From NCBI RefSeq assembly GCF_036226365.1, contig NZ_CP108462.1, forward strand, positions 1,550,001-1,614,000: DNA of 64,000 bases, written 5' to 3'. Within the stretch, counting starts at the first letter, position 1; every line of letters starts with the position of its first letter. Shown here piece by piece: positions 26,432 to 32,862 of the stretch. This DNA comes from Streptomyces sp. NBC_01262. Lineage in GTDB: Bacteria; Actinomycetota; Actinomycetes; Streptomycetales; Streptomycetaceae. Both the position numbers and the translations under genes were made by a program. Below the pieces are notes generated by a model. The model was not told where the DNA came from. It was given only the letters and a program-made list of their open reading frames with translations, and did not search any database.

Positions 26432-27168
26432 CGGACGGCCCGGTTGTGCAGGGCGTCCAGGACGCGGCGCTCGACGGCGGCGAACTCCGGCTCGGTGATC
26501 AGGTCCGCCCGGCGCGGCCGGGGCAGCGGCACCTCGATCCGCTCCACCACCGACGCGGGCCGGGGCGAGAGCACATGCACGGTGTCGGCGAGGAGCACCG
26601 CCTCGCGGATGTCGTGGGTGACCAGCACGACGGTCCACCGGTAGCGCTGCCACATGTCCGCCAGCCACAGCTGCATCTCGGTGCGGGTGAGCGAGTCGAG
26701 CGCGCCGAACGGCTCGTCCAGCAGCAGCACGGGCCGCTCCAGCACCACCGTACGGAGCAGCGCGGCGCGCTGCCGCATGCCGCCGCTGAGCTGGAAGGGG
26801 TACGCCGACTGGAATCCGTCGAGACCGAACGCCCCGAACAGCTCGCCCGCCCGCCGCCGGGCCTCCTTGCGGCGTACGCCCTGGGCCTCCAGGCCGAGCG
26901 CGGTGTTGTCCAGCACGGTCCGCCACGGGAACAGCAGGTCCTTCTGCGGCATGAAGGCGACCTGGCCGTCGACCCGCACCTCGCCCGAGGTGGGCCGGTC
27001 CAGACCGGAGACAAGGTTGAACAGGGTGCTCTTGCCGCTGCCGCTCGGGCCGATCACGGCCGCGAACTCCCCCGGCCGGACGGCCAGATCGAGGTCCCGC
27101 AGGACCTCCAGCGAGCCGAAGGACTTGCTGACGCCGCGCACATCGAGCTGGAACTCCCCCTCACTCAT
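26428..27168 (-). CDS. ABC transporter ATP-binding protein (SsuB/TauB/ThiZ type)
   Basis: 246 aa. Walker A GPSGSGKST, Q-loop MPQKDLLFPWRTVLDN, signature LSGGMRQR, Walker B LLLDEPFGALD and switch VTHDIREAV. The MPQ..LLPW pattern after the Q-loop is typical of nitrate/sulfonate/pyrimidine-precursor importers. The ATG at 27168 overlaps the permease stop (ATGA). It looks intact, although its partner binding protein does not. Confidence 0.93.
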   Translation of the reverse strand: MSEGEFQLDVRGVSKSFGSLEVLRDLDLAVRPGEFAAVIGPSGSGKSTLFNLVSGLDRPTSGEVRVDGQVAFMPQKDLLFPWRTVLDNTALGLEAQGVRRKEARRRAGELFGAFGLDGFQSAYPFQLSGGMRQRAALLRTVVLERPVLLLDEPFGALDSLTRTEMQLWLADMWQRYRWTVVLVTHDIREAVLLADTVHVLSPRPASVVERIEVPLPRPRRADLITEPEFAAVERRVLDALHNRAVR

Positions 27169-27959
27169 GAGCGGTTCTCCTTTCTGAGCGCCTGCTCCCA
27201 GGGCAGGACCAGCCGTTGCAGCAGATACGTCGCCCCGAACAGCGCGACGCTGAGCAGCGCCGTCACCGCGACCGCCGCGAACACCAGGTCGGTTCGGAAG
27301 GCGCTCTTCTGCGCCTGCATGTAGATCCCCAGGCCCTTCTCGGCCCCCGCGTACTCGGCGAAGACGGCGCCCACCACCGCGTACGTGATGCTCACCCGCA
27401 GTCCGGCGAAGAAGTACGGCATGGCGCTGGGCACCCGCACCAGCCGGAAGACGCGCAGCCGGCCGGCGCCCAGCGAGCGCAGCAGGCGCATGGCCTCGCG
27501 GTCGGTGGAGGCGAAACCGGCGGCGAGGTTGGCGGCCAACGGGAAGAAGGTCGTGAGGGTGACCACCAGCATCTTGGGCAGCAGGCCGAAGCCGAACCAG
27601 ATGATCAGCAGGGGCGCGACCGCCACGATCGGGATGGTCTGCGAGGCGACCAGCAGCGGATACAGGCCCCGCCGGGCCGCCGCCGAGAAGTCCAGCAGCA
27701 CCGCCACGACCCAGGCCGCCGCGAAGGACACGGCGAAGCCGAGCAGTGTCTCCTGGAGCGTGGGCAGGGTGTTGTCCCACAGGTCGGCCCGGTTGGCCCA
27801 GCCCTGCTCGACGACGCGGGCGGGGCTGGGCAGCGTGGTCGGATCGATCCCGGCGGCCGTGGTGTAGAGCTGCCAGGCGCCGATGACGACGGCAAGGAGC
27901 ACGACCGGCGGCCACAGCGCCCGCGCGGCCCGCTTCAACGCAGCCAACGCAGCGCTCAC
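27165..27959 (-). CDS. ABC transporter permease (SsuC/ThiX type)
   Basis: 264 aa with six hydrophobic segments. It carries the family motifs QTIPIVAVAPLLIIWFGFGLLPK and an EAA-like loop (EAMRLLRSLGAGRLRVFRLVRVPSAMPYFFAGLR). The GTG at 27959 overlaps the stop of the binding-protein remnant (GTGA). It is followed directly by the ATPase. The encoded channel appears intact. Confidence 0.93.
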   Translation of the reverse strand: MSAALAALKRAARALWPPVVLLAVVIGAWQLYTTAAGIDPTTLPSPARVVEQGWANRADLWDNTLPTLQETLLGFAVSFAAAWVVAVLLDFSAAARRGLYPLLVASQTIPIVAVAPLLIIWFGFGLLPKMLVVTLTTFFPLAANLAAGFASTDREAMRLLRSLGAGRLRVFRLVRVPSAMPYFFAGLRVSITYAVVGAVFAEYAGAEKGLGIYMQAQKSAFRTDLVFAAVAVTALLSVALFGATYLLQRLVLPWEQALRKENRS

Positions 27960-28345
27960 GGCAGGTACTTCGTGGTGAAGAAGGCCGACGTGTCCGGCGC
28001 CTTCGTCAGCTTCTTGCCGTTCGCGTCCGCCAGCAGGCCCGCCTTGTACTCGAAGTCCGCAAAGGCCTGCCAGCGCTCGGCGCTCTGCCCGCCGATGGTG
28101 CCGTCGGCGGCCAGGTAGTACTCCTTGGCCAGCAGCCGTTCGCTCTCCTTCACCAGCTCGGTGTTGGTGAGCACGCTCTTGTTGGCCTTGATCAGCAGGT
28201 CGGAGGCCTTGTCCGGGTTCTTCGCCGCGTACGCGTAGCCCTTGCCGACGGCGGCCAGGAACTTCTTCGCGACGGCCGGATTCCTGCCCAGGTACTGGTC
28301 GGAGGAGGCGATGAGCGTGCCGGGTGAGACCGGCTGCCTGCGCGG
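27956..28345 (-). pseudogene. 5'-truncated ABC substrate-binding protein
   Basis: About 129 codons read as the C-terminal third of a nitrate/sulfonate/pyrimidine-precursor binding protein: GTLIASSDQYLGRNPAVAKKF, YAYAAKNPDKASDLLIKAN, AADGTIGGQSAERWQAFADF and the terminal AFFTTKYLP. Upstream in the same frame the coding signal stops at the TGA of the Nudix gene (28346-28348), with no start codon and no signal peptide. The first start after that is a GTG at 28174, only 72 codons from the end. The N-terminal about 200 residues are missing, so no functional receptor is made here. Confidence 0.8.
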
Positions 28346-28621
28346 TCACGCGTCCCACCCCCACAGGGAGAAGGCCCTGCCGTGCCGGATCGCCGAGAGT
28401 GCCTGCGCCGCCGGGTCGGCGCCGATCGCCAGCTCCTCGCCGAGCTCGCGGACGAGCGCGGTCACGACGGACTCCCCGGCGTCGAGATGACCGGCGCGCA
28501 GCTCCAGCAGTACGGCGGGCTGGGGCGTGTCGCGGATCAGCAGCCCGTAGACGCCGATCATCTCGTGATGCCGGGGGACGCCGCCCACGACGATCGAGGA
28601 TTCCGCGCTCATTACCGTCAC
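28346..28621 (-). pseudogene. Nudix hydrolase gene, shortened
   Basis: 91 aa with a recognisable Nudix box (G-HLDAG-E-SVVTALV-REL-EE). Nudix domains are about 130-160 aa. Here the strand RDTPQPAVLLELRAG runs directly into HLDAGES, without the usual 12-18-residue segment carrying the LPAGH start, and the C-terminus ends abruptly after AFSLWGWDA next to the truncated binding-protein gene. The GTG overlaps the stop of the NMT1-like gene (GTGA). It may be a non-functional remnant; a very small Nudix protein is the alternative. Confidence 0.6.
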
Positions 28622-29550
28622 CGCACGCCCGCGCCTGAGCTCAGGAGCAGGTCATTGGTGTAGGACCGCTCCCAGCCGTCGGGCCGCGGGATCGCGCCGT
28701 GCTCGGCGAGCCAGTGGGCGTACGGGCCGACACGGCTCTCGTCGATCACACCCCACCGGCCGTCGGTGTCGGTCCAGGTCGGGGCGACCAGATCGAGCGA
28801 GCGGGCGATCAGCGGCCGGGAGAAGTACGGGATCACCCGCTCCAGCACGGCCAGCGTGCGGTCCCGCTCCGCGGCGGCGGCCTGGAAGCCACGGGCGGTG
28901 ACCTCCAGGAACGCCCGCACGAGGCCGGGGTTGAGGTCGAGGAGCTGTTCGCGGGTGCCGAGCACATAGCTGTGGTAGCGGGGTGCCCCGATCTCGTCGA
29001 CGGGCCAGGTGATGCGCCGCGTCTCGGGCAGGTCGCCGCGCAGGGCGTCCCAGGCCCAGTAGTTGCCGAAGGTGGCGTCCGCCTCACCGGCCGCGATGTC
29101 GTCCACGGTCAGCTCGCGGCTGCCGGAGTCGACGGTCACCACGGCGTCCGGATCGCCGCCGTCGGCTGCGACGAGGTGCCGGACCATGGCCCGGCCGCGC
29201 GGGGTCGGGTTGTAGGCGATCCGGCGTCCCGCCAGGTCCCGGGGGCGGGAGATACCGGTGCCGGTGACGGTCTGGATCGCCTCCAGCGCGCGGTGGTTCA
29301 CGGCGGCGACGGCCACCAGCGGCTGGTGCAGGGCGGTGCGCCTGGCCAGCAGCCGGTTGGGCGGGAATATGCCGAAGTCGGCCTCGTGCCGGGCCAGGTA
29401 CTCCAGGGTGTCGCCACGGCCCGGGTCCTGGACGGCCAGTTCCACGTCGATGCCCGCCGCGCGGTACCAGCCGTGGTCGCGGGCCACGTAGAAACCGGCT
29501 GAATTGGGCCAGGGGTGGAAGTAATCGAGCATGACTCGGACATGCGACAT
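28618..29550 (-). CDS. NMT1/THI5-like substrate-binding-fold protein without signal peptide
   Basis: 310 aa, type II periplasmic-binding fold of the NMT1/THI5 (SsuA/ThiY) superfamily: LDYFHPWPNSAGFYVARDHGWY, GIDVELAVQDPGRGDTLEYL, ADFGIFPPNRLL, GRRIAYNPTPRGRAMV and GEADATFGNYWAWDA. The protein starts directly with the first beta strand (MSHVRVMLDYF), so there is no export signal or lipobox, which is odd for a transporter receptor. It might bind an intracellular ligand or act as an enzyme in pyrimidine (HMP) metabolism like Thi5. The ATG follows GGAGGT 5 bases upstream. No TPP riboswitch was recognised in front of it. Confidence 0.85.
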   Translation of the reverse strand: MSHVRVMLDYFHPWPNSAGFYVARDHGWYRAAGIDVELAVQDPGRGDTLEYLARHEADFGIFPPNRLLARRTALHQPLVAVAAVNHRALEAIQTVTGTGISRPRDLAGRRIAYNPTPRGRAMVRHLVAADGGDPDAVVTVDSGSRELTVDDIAAGEADATFGNYWAWDALRGDLPETRRITWPVDEIGAPRYHSYVLGTREQLLDLNPGLVRAFLEVTARGFQAAAAERDRTLAVLERVIPYFSRPLIARSLDLVAPTWTDTDGRWGVIDESRVGPYAHWLAEHGAIPRPDGWERSYTNDLLLSSGAGVR

Positions 29551-29945
29551 GGAGGTACTCCGCAGCCGTACAGAAGGAACAGGGGGGTGAGACCGAAGTT
29601 GAGGCGTTGAGGCTGAGCCTGCGAAGGCGGCGGATCAGCGACAGGAGCGCGATGCCCCGGCTGCCGCCGAAGGACACATCTGCTCGAAGACTGCTGCTGA
29701 CACTGGTACTCCTACGCGGGCACTGTCGACTCAAGTGTTGCGGTCGGCGTCCCCATGGGAACCGGCACTCCGGATCCCAGACGCCCTCTCAGCCCATCCG
29801 GCTCGGGGCTCCCGCGTAGATGACCGGAACCATAACCTCGCAGCGGTGGCCGCACGCAAACCGCGTCCGTCCAGCGAGACACTTTCGTCCCGGCAGGCGA
29901 GACGGCGGGACAACGTCCCAGCGCAGGCGGCGTTAGCATCCGACG
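29551..29945. other. Divergent intergenic region
   Basis: 395 bases between the NMT1-like gene and the rhodanese gene. Open frames here lack codon bias. The stretch around 29700-29740 is A/T-richer and is the likely promoter area. No riboswitch, repeat or operator was identified. Confidence 0.4.
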
Positions 29946-30833
29946 ATGGACGCTCATCTTCTTCCCGGTGCGCTGGTCGACAGCGCATGGCTGGCCGGGC
30001 ATCTCGGCGACCCGCGACTGGTGATCCTCGACGCCACCGCCGAGCTGCCCTCGCCGCTCCACGACGGCGACTACCGGGTGGCCTCCGGCCACGCCGCGTG
30101 GCAGGACGCCCACATCCCCGGTTCACGGCACGCGGACCTCACCGGCGATCTGTCCGACCACACCGCGCCCTACCACTTCGCCGCCCCGGCCCCCGAGGCC
30201 CTGGCGGCGGCGCTGACCCAACTCGGCGTACGCGACGGCACCTCGGTCGTCGTCTACGACAACGGCGGCGGCATCTGGGCCGCCCGCCTGTGGTGGATGC
30301 TCCGCTCGATCTCGGTACCCGCCGCCGTGCTCGACGGCGGATGGCCCGGCTGGCTCGCCGCCGGCGGTCCGACGCGCTCCGGCCCCGCCGCCGAGTCGCC
30401 GCAGGCCGTCCCCGGCGCCCTCACCCCGCTCCCCCGCCCCGGCTTCTGGGCCGGCATCACCGACGCCGACGCCGTCGCCCGCGGCGAGCGCCCCGGCGCC
30501 CTGGTCTGCGCCCTGCCCCCCGCCGGGTTCGACGGCACCGCCCCCACCCGCTACGCCCGGCGCGGCCACATCCCCGGCAGCCTCAGCCTCCCCGGCCGCG
30601 ACCTCCTGGACGACGCCGGCCGCTTCCTCCCCCGTACGGAACTCGCCGCCCGGGTCAATGCCGTCCTCCCCGCCCAGGACGCGCCGGTCGTGCTCTACTG
30701 CGGCGGCGGCATCTCCGCCGCGGCGGTCGCGCTCGCCCTGAACCTGCTCGACCGCGACGACGTAACCCTCTACGACGGATCGCTGGAGGAATGGGCCGCC
30801 TCCGAACGCCCCCTCGTCACGGGCCCCGCCTGA
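29946..30833 (+). CDS. Thiosulfate/3-mercaptopyruvate sulfurtransferase (two rhodanese domains)
   Basis: 295 aa, the standard length. The N-terminal inactive rhodanese domain (about 1-135, VASGHAAWQDAHIPGSRHADL and VVVYDNGGGIWAARLWW) and the C-terminal catalytic domain (about 155-295, RRGHIPGSLSLPGRDLL) are both present. The active-site loop is YCGGGISA with the nucleophilic Cys. The CGGGIS loop sequence is of the type seen in both thiosulfate- and mercaptopyruvate-specific members. It is cytoplasmic and involved in sulfane sulfur transfer or cyanide detoxification. Confidence 0.92.
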   Translation: MDAHLLPGALVDSAWLAGHLGDPRLVILDATAELPSPLHDGDYRVASGHAAWQDAHIPGSRHADLTGDLSDHTAPYHFAAPAPEALAAALTQLGVRDGTSVVVYDNGGGIWAARLWWMLRSISVPAAVLDGGWPGWLAAGGPTRSGPAAESPQAVPGALTPLPRPGFWAGITDADAVARGERPGALVCALPPAGFDGTAPTRYARRGHIPGSLSLPGRDLLDDAGRFLPRTELAARVNAVLPAQDAPVVLYCGGGISAAAVALALNLLDRDDVTLYDGSLEEWAASERPLVTGPA

Positions 30834-30850
30834 CCTGACCTGACCTGACC
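30831..30850 (+). repeat. Four TGACC pentamers
   Basis: TGACC repeated four times starts with the stop codon of the sulfurtransferase gene and ends just before the AGGAGA ribosome binding site of the next gene. It is probably slippage-generated. Confidence 0.8.
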
Positions 30851-30865
30851 AGGAGAACAGCGCGA

Positions 30866-31930
30866 ATGAGCACGGACTACGCCGCACTCGTCGAAACGCT
30901 GAGCGCCCAGGCCGATCCCGCGCGGCTGCTGCGTGACGTGACGACGCTGGCCGGCGAGCCGCGCAGCCGTCGGCGAGCGCCCGACGGCATGGCACGGGCC
31001 GAGGCGTATGTGAAGGCCGAGCTGCTCGCGGCGGGCTGGCAGGCGCAGAGCCGTCCCTTCGTCCGGCGGTGGCAGTTCGGCGTCACCGATCACCGGGGCA
31101 GGACACCGCTGCCCCTGCGCGTACGGCTGTATCCCCGACTGCGGGGCGCCAACATCGTGGCCGAACTCCCGGGCGCGGCAGCTGCCCCCCGGGTGGTCCT
31201 GGGCGCGCATCTGGACACCGTCGACGCGAGTCCGGGCGCGGACGACAACGCCTCCGGGGTGGCAGTCGTCCTGGAGGCCGCCCGGCTGCTCGCGAGACTG
31301 CCGGTCCGGCCGAACATCACCCTCGTACTGTTCGACATGGAGGAACTCGGGCTGGTCGGCGCCCGTGCCGCCGCCCGCGAACTGAGCGCCACCGGCCAGG
31401 TCGAGGGCATGATCTGCGTCGAGTCGGTCGGTTTCTACGCCGACGGGCCCGACACGCAGGCCCTGCCGGCCGGGTTCGGCCTGCTCTTCCGCGACGTGGC
31501 CGACCAGGTCCGTGCCGCGCGGCACCGCGGCGACTTCACCCTCGTCGTCCACCGGCGTTCCTCGCGCGTGGCAGCCGAGTTCTGGCGGCGGGCCGCCGCC
31601 CGGTCCACCCCCGCGCTGCCGAGCCTCGCGCTCTGCGACCCCCGGCCGGACGGTCCCCTCGGCGTCCTCGCCGGTCTCGCGGTCCCGCCGCTGAACAACC
31701 TCGGCCGCAGCGATCACGGCGCGTTCTGGGACCGCCGGATCCCGGCGCTGATGCTGACCGACAGCGCCAACTTCCGCAATCCGCACTACCACCAGCCAAC
31801 CGACACACCGGCCACCCTCGACTACGAACGGCTGGCCACCGTCACCGCCGCGACCGCCGCCACCGCCGTCTTCTGGTCCCAGGCCGGGGCCCGCGAAAAC
31901 CCGTTGGCGAACCGCGGCGGCCACTGTTAA
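30866..31930 (+). CDS. M28-family zinc aminopeptidase
   Basis: 354 aa with no signal peptide. Zinc-ligand and catalytic motifs of family M28 appear in order: GAHLDTVDASPGADDNASG (His, Asp and catalytic Asp), DMEELGLVG (Glu-Glu), ESVGFY and the C-terminal FRNPHYHQPTDTP (His). The absence of a signal peptide suggests an intracellular peptidase. The ribosome binding site AGGAGA lies 9 bases before the ATG. It is probably cotranscribed with the sulfurtransferase gene. Confidence 0.9.
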   Translation: MSTDYAALVETLSAQADPARLLRDVTTLAGEPRSRRRAPDGMARAEAYVKAELLAAGWQAQSRPFVRRWQFGVTDHRGRTPLPLRVRLYPRLRGANIVAELPGAAAAPRVVLGAHLDTVDASPGADDNASGVAVVLEAARLLARLPVRPNITLVLFDMEELGLVGARAAARELSATGQVEGMICVESVGFYADGPDTQALPAGFGLLFRDVADQVRAARHRGDFTLVVHRRSSRVAAEFWRRAAARSTPALPSLALCDPRPDGPLGVLAGLAVPPLNNLGRSDHGAFWDRRIPALMLTDSANFRNPHYHQPTDTPATLDYERLATVTAATAATAVFWSQAGARENPLANRGGHC

Positions 31931-31970
31931 TCTCGCGGAGGCCGTGCGAGAGAACGAGGAGGTGGTACCC

Positions 31971-32024
31971 GTGAACGCAGTATCGACATGGGTGCTCCCC
32001 TCCGGGGTCATGGTCGGGCGATAG
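31971..32024 (+). CDS. Possible 17-aa small ORF or leader peptide
   Basis: A GTG with a strong GAGGAGGTGG 6-8 bases upstream opens a 17-codon frame, VNAVSTWVLPSGVMVGR, ending at TAG 32022-32024. An in-frame GTG at 31944 would give 26 codons. The frame ends 44 bases before the hydrolase ATG. The ribosome binding site is better than that of most neighbours, which suggests real translation. A regulatory leader or a coupling peptide for the hydrolase is possible; no family is recognised. Confidence 0.35.
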   Translation: MNAVSTWVLPSGVMVGR

Positions 32025-32068
32025 GTCGTCCGGGAGCGCCGTTCTGAGCCCTCCCGAAAGGCACGACC

Positions 32069-32809
32069 ATGCATTTCACTTCCGAACAACGCCTCGACGA
32101 CACCGTCGTCGAACGCGAATTCACCCTCGGTGAGATCCCCGGCATCCTGTGGACGCCCGCATCGGCATCCGCATCCGCACCGGCGCCGCTGATCCTGCTC
32201 GGCCACCCCCCGCTCGGACTGCGCAAGATGTACCCCCGGCTGGCCGGGCGGGCCCGGCAGGCCGCCGCGGATGGCTTCGCCTCGGCCACCATCGAACTCC
32301 CCGGAAGCGGCGACCGGCCCCGTTGGCCCGCCGCCGAGCAGGCCCGCGACGACCTGCGCCGGGCGATGGAGGCCGGCGAGCCGGTCAGCGACGAGATCGT
32401 CGACGCCCTCGTCCTCCCGCTGGTCGACAAGGCGGTCCCGGAATGGCAGACCGCCCTGGACGCCCTCCTTTCGCTGCCCGAGATCGGCGGCCCGGTCGGG
32501 TTCTCGGGGGGAGTGATCTCCATCGGCATCCGGCTGGCGGTGGTCGAGCCTCGTATCTCGGCCGCCGTTCTGTTCGCGGGGAGTTTCGTGCCTCGCGCGC
32601 TGTTCGAGGAGGCCCGGCAGATCACCATTCCGCTGCATGTCCTGCTGCAGTGGGACGACGAAGGAAACGACCGGCAGGCGGCCCTGGACCTGTTCGACGC
32701 CTTCGGCTCCAAGGAGAAGTCCCTGCACGCCAATATGGGCGGGCACGCCGGGGTACCTCAGTTCGCGGGGGACGCCGCTGCCCAGTTCTTCACCCGGCAC
32801 CTGAAGTAA
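32069..32809 (+). CDS. Dienelactone hydrolase-like alpha/beta hydrolase
   Basis: 246 aa. Short alpha/beta-hydrolase core: oxyanion region ILLGHPPLG, nucleophile elbow G-F-S-G-G (GPVGFSGGVISIG), an Asp in LLQWDDEGND and a C-terminal His in MGGHAGVP. The Ala-Ser repeat ASASASA near residue 32 is coded by a short CATCGG/CATCCG repeat. It has cytoplasmic character. The substrate is unknown. It lies downstream of a possible leader ORF and converges on the LuxR gene. Confidence 0.88.
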   Translation: MHFTSEQRLDDTVVEREFTLGEIPGILWTPASASASAPAPLILLGHPPLGLRKMYPRLAGRARQAAADGFASATIELPGSGDRPRWPAAEQARDDLRRAMEAGEPVSDEIVDALVLPLVDKAVPEWQTALDALLSLPEIGGPVGFSGGVISIGIRLAVVEPRISAAVLFAGSFVPRALFEEARQITIPLHVLLQWDDEGNDRQAALDLFDAFGSKEKSLHANMGGHAGVPQFAGDAAAQFFTRHLK

Positions 32810-32862
32810 CGCCGGGCCGCCAGGCCGGAAGCAGCCGGTAAGCGGCGTCGGTCATGATGCCG

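Noticed and set aside
29551..29720. A TPP riboswitch before the THI5-like gene
   Set aside because: The conserved CTGAGA and related thi-box elements could not be found on the minus strand.
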